A stretch of 47,655 nt of DNA from Candidatus Neomicrothrix sp. UBA7884 (GTDB lineage Bacteria; Actinomycetota; Acidimicrobiia; Acidimicrobiales; MedAcidi-G1), in the NCBI GenBank assembly GCA_002501135.1, contig DLRQ01000087.1, positions 1-47,655 on the forward strand, in the 5' to 3' direction. The notes beneath the pieces were generated by a model. The model was given only the letters and a program-made list of their open reading frames with translations. It did not search any database and had not been told where the DNA came from. The translations under genes and the position numbers were made by a program. How positions within the stretch are numbered: position 1 is the first letter of the stretch; each line of letters starts with the position of its first letter. Positions 8,285-17,520 of the stretch are shown here, piece after piece.

Positions 8285-9319
8285 CTACTGACGGAGGTGG
8301 ACCACACCGGTACCGTCAACCAGTTCTCCGATGATGCGTGCACGACGGTCATTGGCGGCAAGCAGGTCGACCACCTCGTGTGCCTCCGCTTGCGGTACGG
8401 CGATGACCATTCCCATACCCATATTGAAGACCCTTCCCATCTCCTCGTCGGAGACATCGCCGATGGCCTGGAGTTCGCTGAAGATCCTCGGTGGCTCCCA
8501 TGCTGTTGTATCGACGACGGCATCCACCGTGTCGCCGAGAACCCGGGGAAGGTTCCCAGGCAGGCCCCCGCCGGTGATGTGGGCCACCGCATGCACCTCG
8601 TGTTCGGCCATTACCGCCAGCACAGCCGGTGCGTAGATAACGCTCGGGGCCAGCAGCTCGTCAGCCAGAGTTGTGTCGGCGCCAGCCCATGCCTGGTCAT
8701 CAAGATCCCGACCGGCGATATCGAACACAAGGCGCCTCGCCAGGGAGAAGCCGTTTGACCTCAGGTTCGGAGACTCCAGGCCCACCAGTACGTCTCCGGT
8801 GGCGGCTGCAGTTCCGTCGAGGACGGCGTTACGCTCCACGGCCCCAACAGCAAAGCCGACGAGGTCAAACTGGTCGTTGGCCATCACACCGGGGTGCTCG
8901 GCCATCTCGCCGCCGATGAGGGCACAGCCGGCCTCGGCGCAGCCCTCGGCGATACCGCCTACCAACTGGGATACAGCATCGGGATCCAGGCGGCCGACAG
9001 CCAGATAGTCGAGAAAGAAAAGGGGCTCGGCTCCGACACACACAAGATCGTCGACACACATGGCGACCAGATCCCGCCCGATCGAACCGAGGCGACCCGT
9101 CTGCCTCGCAATCTCGGCCTTTGTTCCCACACCATCAGTCGCCGAGACGAGGAGCGGATCGGTGTAGCCCGCACTGCCGATGTCAAAGAGTCCACCGAAG
9201 CCACCGATGTCACCCACCACCTCGGGTCTGTAGGTGGCCCGCACCAGCGGCTTGATCAGTTGGACCGCCTCGTCACCGGCGACAAGGTCAACCCCGGCAG
9301 CCCGGTAGTCAGAGGCCAT
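8285..9319 (-). CDS. purM: Phosphoribosylformylglycinamidine cyclo-ligase (AIR synthetase)
   Basis: A 344-residue PurM, catalysing ATP-dependent ring closure of FGAM to AIR, the fifth step of purine synthesis. The N-terminus DYRAAGVDL, the ATP/substrate region SATDGVGTK, CVDDLVCVGAEPLFFLDY and the late HITGGGLPGNLPR motif are all present in order. Its ATG shares one base with the purF stop (TGATG at 9321-9317), so translation is coupled. It lies between purF and pyrE in a minus-strand operon. Confidence 0.97.
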   Translation of the reverse strand: MASDYRAAGVDLVAGDEAVQLIKPLVRATYRPEVVGDIGGFGGLFDIGSAGYTDPLLVSATDGVGTKAEIARQTGRLGSIGRDLVAMCVDDLVCVGAEPLFFLDYLAVGRLDPDAVSQLVGGIAEGCAEAGCALIGGEMAEHPGVMANDQFDLVGFAVGAVERNAVLDGTAAATGDVLVGLESPNLRSNGFSLARRLVFDIAGRDLDDQAWAGADTTLADELLAPSVIYAPAVLAVMAEHEVHAVAHITGGGLPGNLPRVLGDTVDAVVDTTAWEPPRIFSELQAIGDVSDEEMGRVFNMGMGMVIAVPQAEAHEVVDLLAANDRRARIIGELVDGTGVVHLRQ

Positions 9320-10911
9320 CAGGTACGACCAAACAGCCTGGCTACGTCATCGGCCGGTAGGCCGCTGTGGGAATCGTCTACCAGGGTCGGCACGACCCCC
9401 TCGGTTCCGTCCCGTAGGCCCGCAGGCTCGAGCAGGCTTTTTGAGAGGTTCGAGGGGATCTCGACCGGGTACTCGCCGGTGAGGCAGGCGTTGCAATAGC
9501 CGGCACCCACGGCACCGGTCGAGTCCATTAGCCGGTCGATGGTCAGATAGGCGAGGCTGTCGACATCGAGGTACTCGCGGATCTCGTCGACGGTCAGGTT
9601 CGCGGCCAGGAGTTCGCCGCGAGAACCCGTATCCATTCCGTAGAAGCAGGGCCAGCGGTACGGAGGCGACGAGATCCGCATGTGGACCTCGGTTGCCCCG
9701 GCATCTCGCAGCATCCGGACCATTGCCCGGGTGGTGGTTCCCCGCACAATCGAGTCGTCGACGACAATCAGGCGCTGGCCCTCGGTGCTGTCGCTTAGGG
9801 GGTTCAGCTTCATCCGTACGGCGGTTGCCCGCAGGGCCTGGGTAGGGGCGATGAAGGTGCGTCCTATGTACCTGTTCTTTACGAGCCCCTGGCCGTAGGG
9901 AATGCCAGAAGCTCTGGCATACCCCTCGGCGGCGGGCATCCCGGACTCGGGCACACCCATGACCAGGTCGGCTTCGACCGGCGCCTGTTCAGCCAGGGCC
10001 TCTCCCATGCGCACTCTGGCGTGGTGGACACTCTGCCCATAAAGAACGGCGTCGGGGCGGGCGAAGTAGACGAACTCGAACAGGCACAGGGTCGGCTCGA
10101 TTGTCTCTGGGGCGAACGGATTGAACGAGCGGCACCCGGAGGCGTCGATCACCACCACCTCACCCGGGTCCAGTTCGCGGACCATGTGGGCGCCGATCAC
10201 GTCGAGGGCCGGGGTTTCCGATGCTAGGACCCAGCCGCCATCGAGCCGCCCAAGGCACAGGGGGCGAAAGCCGTTGGGATCACGCACGCCGATGATGCGG
10301 TCGCGATCAGCCAGAACAAGCGAAAACGCTCCCTTGAGCGTCGGCAGCACGGCAAGCAGCGCCGCGTCAAAGGCCTCTCCGTCCTCAAGGTCGGGTGTTG
10401 CCAGCAGTTCCGCAGCGAGCAGTTCGGCAACCAGGTCACTGTCGGAGGTCACTGTGCCGGGAAGCATCCCGGCAGCGGCGGCAAGCTCCTCGGTGTTGAC
10501 GAGGTTGCCGTTGTGGCCGAGGGCAAACTCGAAGTGGCCAACGCCACGGTAGACGGGCTGCGCGTTGCGCCAGGTGCTCGAACCAGATGTGGAGTAGCGG
10601 GTCTGGCCGACTGCCAGGCCGCCGGTCAGCGCAGCGAGCGTACGATCGTCGAAGGCATTGGAGACAAGGCCCATGTCCTTGACGACGGTGAGGGTCTCGC
10701 CGTCGCTCACAGCCATGCCGGCCGATTCCTGGCCCCGGTGCTGGAGTGCGTAGAGGCCCAGGTAGGTGAGGTGGGCCACCGGCTGGCCTGGAGCGAAGAC
10801 GCCAAAGACCCCACAGGCCTCCTTCGGGGTGTCGTCGTCGGCCGAAGGGTGTGCGACGGGGCCCAGATGACGTGGTTCGGAGGCCGCCGGGCTGGTTGAC
10901 ACCCGCGGCAT
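9319..10911 (-). CDS. purF: Amidophosphoribosyltransferase
   Basis: A 530-residue PurF, the committed step that makes phosphoribosylamine from PRPP and glutamine. From ATG 10911 the N-terminal nucleophile is Cys33 in EACGVFG, so a 32-residue propeptide would be removed. The PRPP loop VVDDSIVRGTT and the C-terminal YCNACLTGEYP cysteine motif show it is the Bacillus type with a [4Fe-4S] cluster. The start lies one base after the purL stop. An upstream open stretch to 10998 is inside purL and rejected. Confidence 0.96.
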   Translation of the reverse strand: MPRVSTSPAASEPRHLGPVAHPSADDDTPKEACGVFGVFAPGQPVAHLTYLGLYALQHRGQESAGMAVSDGETLTVVKDMGLVSNAFDDRTLAALTGGLAVGQTRYSTSGSSTWRNAQPVYRGVGHFEFALGHNGNLVNTEELAAAAGMLPGTVTSDSDLVAELLAAELLATPDLEDGEAFDAALLAVLPTLKGAFSLVLADRDRIIGVRDPNGFRPLCLGRLDGGWVLASETPALDVIGAHMVRELDPGEVVVIDASGCRSFNPFAPETIEPTLCLFEFVYFARPDAVLYGQSVHHARVRMGEALAEQAPVEADLVMGVPESGMPAAEGYARASGIPYGQGLVKNRYIGRTFIAPTQALRATAVRMKLNPLSDSTEGQRLIVVDDSIVRGTTTRAMVRMLRDAGATEVHMRISSPPYRWPCFYGMDTGSRGELLAANLTVDEIREYLDVDSLAYLTIDRLMDSTGAVGAGYCNACLTGEYPVEIPSNLSKSLLEPAGLRDGTEGVVPTLVDDSHSGLPADDVARLFGRT

Positions 10912-10912
10912 T

Positions 10913-13126
10913 CTACCGACTGTCCGGTTGGCGGTTGGTCGTGCCGGAACCGAGGGCCTCGGGGAGGCGACCGATGAACGTAGAGGTGATCTCGGCAAGC
11001 GACAGGTCGATCAGGTCCTTCACGATCACACGGTCGCCAGTGGCCAGGCCGAGACGACATGCGTCAACCTCGGCACCTGTCGCACGGTGCAGAACCTCGG
11101 TCAGGCGCTCAGGGTCAACCGAGACCAGCACCCGGCTGGGACCCTCGCCGAACAACGCCCGATGGTCACCGACGCGTGCGACGTGCACCCCAACCCCAGA
11201 CCGTGTCGCCATCTCAGCCAGGGCGACTCCGAGACCTCCGGCCGAAAGGTCGTGGACACCTGCCACAAGGCCGTCGAGCACCAGGTTTCTGACCAGGGTT
11301 GTGACCCTCGTGTGCATGGCCGTGTCAACAAAGGGCATTTCGCCACCGGGTGCTCCATGGGCAGCACCCCAGAGTGATCCGCCGAGTCCGACCTCGTCGG
11401 GTCCCAACAGGACCAGGTGGTTCCCCTCGGCGAGGCGGGCACCGGGCGGCCGGGTGTCGAGCCGGTCGACCAGGCCGAGCAGGCCAATGACCGGGGTCGG
11501 GGCAATGTCGGTACCGGCCGACTCGTTGTAGAGGCTCACATTGCCACCGATCACGGGCACTCCGAACGCCTCGCATGCGCCACTCATGCCGTCCACCGCC
11601 TCGGAGAGCTGCCACATGACCTCGGGGTGCTCGGGGTTGCCGAAGTTGAGACAGTTCACGACGGCCAACGGTCGAGCGCCCACACACGCCAGGTTCAGCA
11701 CCGATTCGGCGACCACCAGGGCCGTTCCCTGTCGGGGATCGACCGCGCACCAGCGGTGATTGCCATCGGTGGTGAGGGCCAGGCCCCTCCCGGTGTCGAA
11801 ACCGGTGGTGGGGTGTTTGAGGCGCAGGACGGCTGCGTCATCACCTGGACCGATGACCGTATTCAGGAACAGCTGATGGTCGTACTGGCTGTAGACCCAG
11901 GAGGGATCGGCGAGCAGTTCGAGAAGGTCAACGCCAGGATCCGTCGGAGCATCCAGGTCGTCGGCAGATGGCCCGGGAGGAAGCAACGGGGCCTCGCGTG
12001 GACGATCGTAGAGGGGCGCCTCGTCATCGAGTGAAGCTGCAGGAACCTCAGCCAGGACCTCACCGCCAAAGCCATCCATTATCCGGAGCGAGCCACCTTC
12101 GGTGACCCGTCCGATTACGGCAGCGTTGACCTCCCATCTGTTGCAGATGTCCAGCACGCGTTCCAGTCCCTCGGGCTCGACAATCGCGAGCATCCGCTCC
12201 TGTGACTCGCTGGTCATGACCTCGTGGGGCTCCATCCCCGGCTCACGCCGGGGCACCGCCGACACATCGACATCCATGCCGACCCCGCCCCGCGACGCTG
12301 TCTCGCTCGTGGCACACGTGAGACCGGCACCACCCAGGTCCTGGATGCCGACAACCAGGCCCTCGTCGAGAAGCTGGAGACAGGCCTCGATCAGGCGCTT
12401 CTCCTCGTACGGATCACCAACCTGGACGCTCGGCCTCTTGTCACCGTCGTCGGCCTCGGAGAAGCCGGCCGAGGCCAACACACTCACACCCCCGATTCCG
12501 TCACGCCCGGTACTTGAGCCCAGCAGGACTGCCAGATTCCCGACTCCGGATGCCTGAGCCAGCACAAGCCGTTCCGTTGGTAGAACGCCGAGGCACAACA
12601 CGTTGACCAACGGGTTGCCCCGGTAGGTCTCGTCGAATACGACCTCGCCGCCGACAGTCGGTACACCGACGGCGTTTCCGTAACCCGAAACACCGGAAAC
12701 CACCCCCTCCGCAATCCACCGGCTTCGGGGATCGTCCAGCGGGCCGAACCGGAGCGGGTCCATGAGGGCGATCGGCCTGGCCCCCATGGTGAAGATGTCC
12801 CTGAGTATTCCACCTACGCCGGTAGCGGCTCCCTGATACGGCTCAATGGCAGAGGGATGGTTGTGTGACTCGATCCTTATGGCGGCGGCAATCCCGTCGC
12901 CCACGTCGACGACACCGGCGTTCTCACCCGGTCCGACGAGAACCCAGGGCGCCTCGGTGGGTAGTCGCCCGAGGTGGATGCGGCTGCTCTTATAGGAGCA
13001 GTGCTCGGACCACATCACCGAGTACATGGCGAGTTCGAGAGGGTTGGCCTCACGATCCAGGATCTCGTTGATCCGCCCGGCTTCGTCGTCGGTAAGTCCG
13101 AGGGCACGGTGGAGGGGTTGGCTCAC
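10913..13126 (-). CDS. purL: Phosphoribosylformylglycinamidine synthase subunit PurL (small type)
   Basis: At 737 residues this is the small PurL, the ATP-binding synthase subunit that needs separate PurQ (glutaminase) and PurS. Both are present at 13701-14626. Landmarks are WSEHCSYKSS near the N-terminus, ESHNHPSAIEPYQGAATG and the repeated half-domain structure with GGNVSLYNES. It makes FGAM from FGAR. It is separated from purQ by an opposite-strand gene and so has its own upstream region at 13127-13259. It is followed by purF after one base. Confidence 0.97.
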   Translation of the reverse strand: MSQPLHRALGLTDDEAGRINEILDREANPLELAMYSVMWSEHCSYKSSRIHLGRLPTEAPWVLVGPGENAGVVDVGDGIAAAIRIESHNHPSAIEPYQGAATGVGGILRDIFTMGARPIALMDPLRFGPLDDPRSRWIAEGVVSGVSGYGNAVGVPTVGGEVVFDETYRGNPLVNVLCLGVLPTERLVLAQASGVGNLAVLLGSSTGRDGIGGVSVLASAGFSEADDGDKRPSVQVGDPYEEKRLIEACLQLLDEGLVVGIQDLGGAGLTCATSETASRGGVGMDVDVSAVPRREPGMEPHEVMTSESQERMLAIVEPEGLERVLDICNRWEVNAAVIGRVTEGGSLRIMDGFGGEVLAEVPAASLDDEAPLYDRPREAPLLPPGPSADDLDAPTDPGVDLLELLADPSWVYSQYDHQLFLNTVIGPGDDAAVLRLKHPTTGFDTGRGLALTTDGNHRWCAVDPRQGTALVVAESVLNLACVGARPLAVVNCLNFGNPEHPEVMWQLSEAVDGMSGACEAFGVPVIGGNVSLYNESAGTDIAPTPVIGLLGLVDRLDTRPPGARLAEGNHLVLLGPDEVGLGGSLWGAAHGAPGGEMPFVDTAMHTRVTTLVRNLVLDGLVAGVHDLSAGGLGVALAEMATRSGVGVHVARVGDHRALFGEGPSRVLVSVDPERLTEVLHRATGAEVDACRLGLATGDRVIVKDLIDLSLAEITSTFIGRLPEALGSGTTNRQPDSR

Positions 13127-13259
13127 GGGCCCGAACCGTAGCGGTCGACGGCCAACCCGTGGCGCCTCGCTGAATCGGTACTAAAGGGACCAGAATCTAT
13201 TCCCTAATCAGATGGTTGTATACTCCTGACAGACCGCTAAATATCGACGAGGTGAACCA
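13127..13259. promoter_or_regulatory. Divergent control region between purL and the 128-residue gene
   Basis: These 133 bases separate two divergent starts. The part from about 13176 to 13260 is clearly richer in A+T than its surroundings. TATACT at 13219-13224 is a candidate plus-strand -10 element, though no good -35 is seen. AGGGA and TCCCT form a short inverted repeat around AATCTAT (13185-13205). It must also supply the promoter for purL-F-M, because the gene between purQ and purL points the other way. Confidence 0.4.
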
Positions 13260-13646
13260 GTGCCAAGAGTCAAATTGTCTGAGCAGGAGAAGTCTGAGAA
13301 CAAGTCTGTTCGTGATTACCTGGATGCCATTGATGCCAATAGGCCCAAGCGTGGACGCAAGAGGACCGTCGAGAGCATCAGCGACAGGGTCACCGCAATA
13401 GAGGCATCGCTTCCTGGTGCGTCAGCTACCAAGCGGCTCACCCTGGTACAGGAACGCCTGGACCTCCAGGCTGAGATTGAGGCCCTCGCAGCGGCAGGTT
13501 CAGTCGACATGACAAGCCTGGAGGCATCGTTCGTCAACGCCGCAGCCGCCTACGGTGGCCGTCGGGGCATCTCCTACGCGGCCTGGCGTGAGGTAGGGGT
13601 CTCGGCAGCGACACTGAAGGCAGCTGGAATCAGACGTAGTACCTGA
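13260..13646 (+). CDS. Uncharacterised small basic protein, coiled-coil middle and C-terminal AWREVGV motif
   Basis: I do not recognise a named family. The 128-residue protein starts at GTG 13260 behind ACGAGGTG. Its N-terminus is highly charged and Lys/Arg-rich (residues 1-40, including RPKRGRKR). The middle (about 40-80) is a heptad-like helix, and the C-terminal part reads GGRRGISYAAWREVGVSAA, which looks like a small helical domain. From memory similar short proteins occur in other actinobacteria, so it is likely real and conserved. The basic head and dimer-like helix would fit nucleic-acid binding, but that is inference. It is on the plus strand between purQ and purL, with low-GC codons near its start unlike the pur genes. 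Confidence 0.75.
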   Translation: MPRVKLSEQEKSENKSVRDYLDAIDANRPKRGRKRTVESISDRVTAIEASLPGASATKRLTLVQERLDLQAEIEALAAAGSVDMTSLEASFVNAAAAYGGRRGISYAAWREVGVSAATLKAAGIRRST

Positions 13647-13700
13647 CCTGCTGTTCTACTCTCCCTGGCATCGGCAGCATGCCCGCTGGCAGATGGGCGG

Positions 13701-14366
13701 TCAGGCAACCAGGTCGAGCAGGGAACCCAGCAGAACCGAACCGTCCGAACTGCCCAGCAGGTCGTTGCAGGCACGTTCCGGATGCGGCATCAGACCGACC
13801 ACGTTGCGACCTTCATTACAGACTCCGGCAATGTCATCCACAGACCCGTTCGGATTGTCAACGTACCTGAGCACCACCCGGTCTTCGTCATTCAACCTCG
13901 CAAGGGTCTCATCGTCGCAGGTGTAGTTGCCTTCAAAGTGGTTGATTGGAATCGACAGTTCATCACCGGTTGAGGCGCGGGATGTCAACGAAGAGTCACT
14001 TGTTTCTACCCTGATCATTGACGGCTGGCAGAGAAACTTCAGACCTCTGTTCTTCTGTAGCGCCCCGGGTAACAGACCTGCTTCAGTAAGAATCTGAAAG
14101 CCATTGCAGATACCCACCACGGGGCCACCGGCAGCGGCGAAACGCGTCACGGCGACCATCAACGGTGAGAACCTTGCTATCGCGCCGGGCCGGAGGTAAT
14201 CACCGTGTGCGAATCCTCCGGGAACAATCACCGCATCTACGCTGCCCAGGTCCTCGTCGCCATGCCAGAGCAGGCGGCCCTCGCCCCCCAGATGGCTTAC
14301 CGACTCGATGCAGTCCATTTCACAGTTGCTGCCCGGGAACACGACAACGCCCACTACGCCGCTCAC
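13701..14366 (-). CDS. purQ: FGAM synthase glutaminase subunit PurQ
   Basis: A 221-residue class I glutamine amidotransferase that feeds ammonia to PurL. The nucleophile is Cys87 in GICNGFQIL; the His and Glu of the triad are in MPHPERA near the C-terminus, and FPGSNCE at the N-terminus is characteristic of PurQ. Its ATG overlaps the purS stop by 4 bases (ATGA), so PurS and PurQ are translated together. It is the last gene of the purA-D-E-B-C-S-Q run; downstream is the convergent 128-residue gene. Confidence 0.97.
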   Translation of the reverse strand: MSGVVGVVVFPGSNCEMDCIESVSHLGGEGRLLWHGDEDLGSVDAVIVPGGFAHGDYLRPGAIARFSPLMVAVTRFAAAGGPVVGICNGFQILTEAGLLPGALQKNRGLKFLCQPSMIRVETSDSSLTSRASTGDELSIPINHFEGNYTCDDETLARLNDEDRVVLRYVDNPNGSVDDIAGVCNEGRNVVGLMPHPERACNDLLGSSDGSVLLGSLLDLVA

Positions 14367-14626
14367 AGGTCGTCGCCTCCGGGAACAACCGTTACCTCGG
14401 CATCTTCGATGACCGGGTTGGTTAGGAAGGCGCCGCAGAGGTCCTCGGAGTGGGAGATGGCCTGCTTCTTGTCGGCCGCCTCGATCGTGAACCTGATGGT
14501 CTTGCCGACGCTCACCCCGCTCACCCCTTCGTAACCGAGAGCTGGCAACGCCCTCTCGATCGTGGCTCCGGCAGGGTCGGCGATGCCGGACCTCAACCTC
14601 ACGTCCACCAGAACCGTGTACTTCAT
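14363..14626 (-). CDS. purS: FGAM synthase subunit PurS
   Basis: An 87-residue PurS, the small dimeric partner that bridges PurQ and small PurL for ammonia channelling. The sequence begins MKYTVLVDVRLRSGIADPAG and contains VGKTIRF, both typical. ATG 14626 is supported by GGGAGG about 6 bases upstream; an upstream open stretch (to 14695) overlaps purC and is rejected. It sits 28 bases after purC and overlaps purQ by 4 bases. Confidence 0.96.
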   Translation of the reverse strand: MKYTVLVDVRLRSGIADPAGATIERALPALGYEGVSGVSVGKTIRFTIEAADKKQAISHSEDLCGAFLTNPVIEDAEVTVVPGGDDL

Positions 14627-14654
14627 GTCGTCCTCCCGGGAAGTATCGGACCCA

Positions 14655-15578
14655 TCAGGTCGGTTCACCACTTGTGGTCGCCCCCGGCCAGTCACCGAAG
14701 GACAGACCGGTTATGCGCTCGTAGGCCTCGACGTAACGTGCCGAGGTCGCCGCGACCACGTCGTCGGGGAGCGGAGGAGGTGGCGCCTGCTTGTCCCAGT
14801 CGAGGCCATCCAGGTAGTCGCGGACGGGTTGCTTGTCGAACGACGGTGGGGTGGCCCCGGGGGCCCATGTGTCTGCAGGCCAGAAACGTGAGGAATCCGG
14901 GGTGAGCACCTCGTCGGCAAGCACCAACTCACCGTCGATAAGGCCCATCTCGAACTTGGTGTCGGCGATGATGATCCCCCGTTCGGTTGCCCAGCGAGCT
15001 CCACGCTGGTAGCACTCGAGGGCCACCTCACGTGACCGTTCCGCCAGATCGCGACCAACCAGGTCAACCGCCTGTTCAAACGAGATGTTGATGTCATGAC
15101 CCTCATCGGCCTTCGTCGAGGGTGTGAACACAGGCTCCGGGAGTTGCGACGCCTCCAGCAGGTCCACAGGGAGCGTGGCCCCGTGCATCGTCCCCGAGGC
15201 GACGTACTCCTTCCAGGCCGAACCGGTGATGTAGCCGCGCACTATGCACTCGATAGGGAGCATCTCGGCCCTCCGACAGAGCATGGTGCGTCCGACCCAG
15301 TCAAGCGGCAGGCCGGCGCTCTGTGAGCTCAGGTGTGAATCGACGTCATCGGGGCTGGTGGCCACCAGATGCCCGGGGACCACATCTGAGAACAGGTCGA
15401 ACCAGAACGCAGACATTGCGGTGAGGACACGGCCCTTGTCGGGGATGGGTTCGGCCATGACCACGTCAAATGCCGAGATCCGATCGGAGGTGACCATCAA
15501 CAACAGGTCACTGTCGGCCTCGTAGATGTCGCGGACCTTGCCGGAGTGAACGGGGGACAGGTCCATGGCGTTGGTCAC
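14655..15578 (-). CDS. purC: SAICAR synthase
   Basis: A 307-residue PurC, the longer form, joining CAIR with aspartate to give SAICAR at the cost of ATP. HSGKVRDIYE, TSDRISAFDV, ECIVRGYITGSAWKEY and DTKFEMGLIDGEL are all family motifs in order. ATG 15578 is used, although an in-frame ATG four codons later is also possible. It follows purB by 17 bases on the minus strand. Confidence 0.97.
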   Translation of the reverse strand: MTNAMDLSPVHSGKVRDIYEADSDLLLMVTSDRISAFDVVMAEPIPDKGRVLTAMSAFWFDLFSDVVPGHLVATSPDDVDSHLSSQSAGLPLDWVGRTMLCRRAEMLPIECIVRGYITGSAWKEYVASGTMHGATLPVDLLEASQLPEPVFTPSTKADEGHDINISFEQAVDLVGRDLAERSREVALECYQRGARWATERGIIIADTKFEMGLIDGELVLADEVLTPDSSRFWPADTWAPGATPPSFDKQPVRDYLDGLDWDKQAPPPPLPDDVVAATSARYVEAYERITGLSFGDWPGATTSGEPT

Positions 15579-15595
15579 GGCGGCTCCGGGGCGGG

Positions 15596-17011
15596 TCAGA
15601 GGATTGGTTCGGGATCGTATGAGGCCGCCACCGGGCGTGCAGCGACCACATCGGCGATCTTTTGAATGACCGCCTCCACCTGGTTTTCGGCGTTGCCCAC
15701 GAACGTGGACGGATCGGCCAGCAGGTTGTCGAGAGCAGGCCTGTCCAGAGGCAGGCGGGAATCATCCGCTAGCCGCCCGAGCAGGTCGGTCTCTGTAGTA
15801 CCCCGTTCGCGTCGGGCAAGAGCGGCAGCGACGGCGTGTTCGCCGATGACCTCGTGTGCGGACTCGCGCCCCATACCTGCCTGGACCGCTGCCACGAGCA
15901 CCCTCGTGGTTGCCAGAAATGGCAGATACCGGGCGATCTCGGACTCAACCACCTTCGGGTAGACACCGAACTCGTCGAGCACCGTTATGAAGGTCTGGAA
16001 CAGGCCGTCGACAGCAAGGAACGAGTCGGGCAGTGCCACCCGGCGAACCACCGAACAACTCACGTCACCTTCGTTCCACTGGTCACCGACGAGGCCTGCG
16101 ACCATTGCGAGGTGGCCGCGAAGCACCAGGGCCAGCCCATTGACCCGTTCGCAGGACCGGGCATTCATCTTGTGTGGCATTGCGGACGAGCCGACCTGAC
16201 CCGGCTGGAACCCCTCAGTTGCAAGTTCCTGGCCAGCCATCAGCCTGATCGTTCGAGTCAGGTTGGCGGGACCACCAGACGCCTGGACCAGAGCGGAGAC
16301 GACATCAAAGTCGAGAGACCGCGGGTAGACCTGTCCCACCGAGTCCAACACGATCTCAAAGCCGAGGTGTCCGGCGACGCGCCGTTCCAGCTCGTCGGCC
16401 CTGGTCGTGTCACCGTCGAACAGATCCACCTGGTCCTGCTGGGTTCCGACCGGGCCCTTGAGGCCGCGCAGTGGGTAGGAGGCCAGCAGGGCGACGATGC
16501 GGTTGTGGGCTACAAGGAGTTCCTCGGCTGTTGTGGCGAACCGCTTGCCGAGAGTCGTTGCCTGGGCTGCCACGTTGTGGCTGCGGCCCACCATGACCAG
16601 GTCGGAATGCTCGGCGGCGAGGCGTCCGAGCCTGGCGAGTGCAGCCACCATTTTGTCCCGCACCAGTTCGAGGCCCCGTCTGACCTGGAGTTGTTCCACG
16701 TTCTCGGTGAGGTCGCGAGAGGTCATGCCCTTGTGGATGTGCTCATGACCGGACAGGGCACAGAACTCCTCAATGCGGGCCTTCACGTCGTGACGGGTGA
16801 TCTTCTCGCGGTCGCGGATGGATGCAAGGTCCACCTGGTCGATCACCGCTCGGTAGTCGTCGACCACCCCGTCGGGGATGTCGATCCCGAGCTCGCTCTG
16901 GGCCTCCAGCAGGGCGATCCAGAACTCCCGCTCCATGACGATCCTGCCCTCGGCCGACCACAGGTCGACCATCTGCGGGCTGGCGTACCGGGAGGCGAGA
17001 ACGTTCTGCAT
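15596..17011 (-). CDS. purB: Adenylosuccinate lyase
   Basis: A 471-residue fumarase/aspartase-superfamily enzyme that removes fumarate from SAICAR and adenylosuccinate, used twice in purine synthesis. The superfamily signature GSSAMPHKMN carries the mobile-loop catalytic Ser. MTSRDLTENV and a GRSHNVAAQATTLGK stretch match PurB. It lies between purE (29 bases upstream) and purC. A 526-codon open frame runs antisense across it, but that is a by-product of high GC. Confidence 0.97.
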   Translation of the reverse strand: MQNVLASRYASPQMVDLWSAEGRIVMEREFWIALLEAQSELGIDIPDGVVDDYRAVIDQVDLASIRDREKITRHDVKARIEEFCALSGHEHIHKGMTSRDLTENVEQLQVRRGLELVRDKMVAALARLGRLAAEHSDLVMVGRSHNVAAQATTLGKRFATTAEELLVAHNRIVALLASYPLRGLKGPVGTQQDQVDLFDGDTTRADELERRVAGHLGFEIVLDSVGQVYPRSLDFDVVSALVQASGGPANLTRTIRLMAGQELATEGFQPGQVGSSAMPHKMNARSCERVNGLALVLRGHLAMVAGLVGDQWNEGDVSCSVVRRVALPDSFLAVDGLFQTFITVLDEFGVYPKVVESEIARYLPFLATTRVLVAAVQAGMGRESAHEVIGEHAVAAALARRERGTTETDLLGRLADDSRLPLDRPALDNLLADPSTFVGNAENQVEAVIQKIADVVAARPVAASYDPEPIL

Positions 17012-17040
17012 GGGGTCTTGTCTCCTGGGAGCCGGGCCGG

Positions 17041-17496
17041 CTACCTGGGTGTCATCTCTCTGCGGTGGTCTTCAAGGGCTGTGACCAGTTCGGGGTTGTT
17101 GATGGCGAGCATCTGGACTGCCAGCAGTGCGGCGTTCATGGCGCCGTCGACTGCAACGGTGGCAACCGGTATTCCTCTGGGCATCTGGACCGTGGCGAGC
17201 AGCGAGTCCCATCCGTTGATGGCGCCTCCCGAGAGGGGGACACCTATCACCGGGAGGGTGGTCTGGGCCGCAACCGCTCCGGCCAGGTGGGCTGCCATTC
17301 CAGCACCGCAGATGATGGCTACGAAGCCTTCGTCCCGGGCAGTCGAGGCGAACTCGGCGACTGCCGCCGGGCTGCGGTGTGCCGACATGACCCTTACGTC
17401 GGCCTCGATCCCGTAGCGCTCGAGCATCTGGGCCGCTGGTGCCATTTTGTCGTGGTCATTTGGTGATCCCATGAGGATCGCCACCCTGGTTGTCAT
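17041..17496 (-). CDS. purE: N5-CAIR mutase / AIR carboxylase catalytic subunit
   Basis: A 151-residue PurE. LMGSPNDHDKM, VMSAHRSP, AGMAAHLAG and VQMPRGIPV are the expected active-site segments around the conserved His. It moves the carboxyl group to give CAIR. PurK, which supplies N5-CAIR to class I PurE enzymes, is not encoded in this window; it may be elsewhere, or this PurE may use CO2 directly. It lies 24 bases after purD. Confidence 0.95.
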   Translation of the reverse strand: MTTRVAILMGSPNDHDKMAPAAQMLERYGIEADVRVMSAHRSPAAVAEFASTARDEGFVAIICGAGMAAHLAGAVAAQTTLPVIGVPLSGGAINGWDSLLATVQMPRGIPVATVAVDGAMNAALLAVQMLAINNPELVTALEDHRREMTPR

Positions 17497-17520
17497 GTCA
17501 TTCTCCTCGTCTGTTGCTGT

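Noticed and set aside
13260..13646. A mobile-element insertion into the purine operon.
   Set aside because: No transposase, terminal repeats or target duplication; flanking genes are complete.
15836..17416. A 526-codon open frame antisense to purB and purE.
   Set aside because: It mirrors two fully conserved enzymes, has no recognisable domain and is expected from high GC content.
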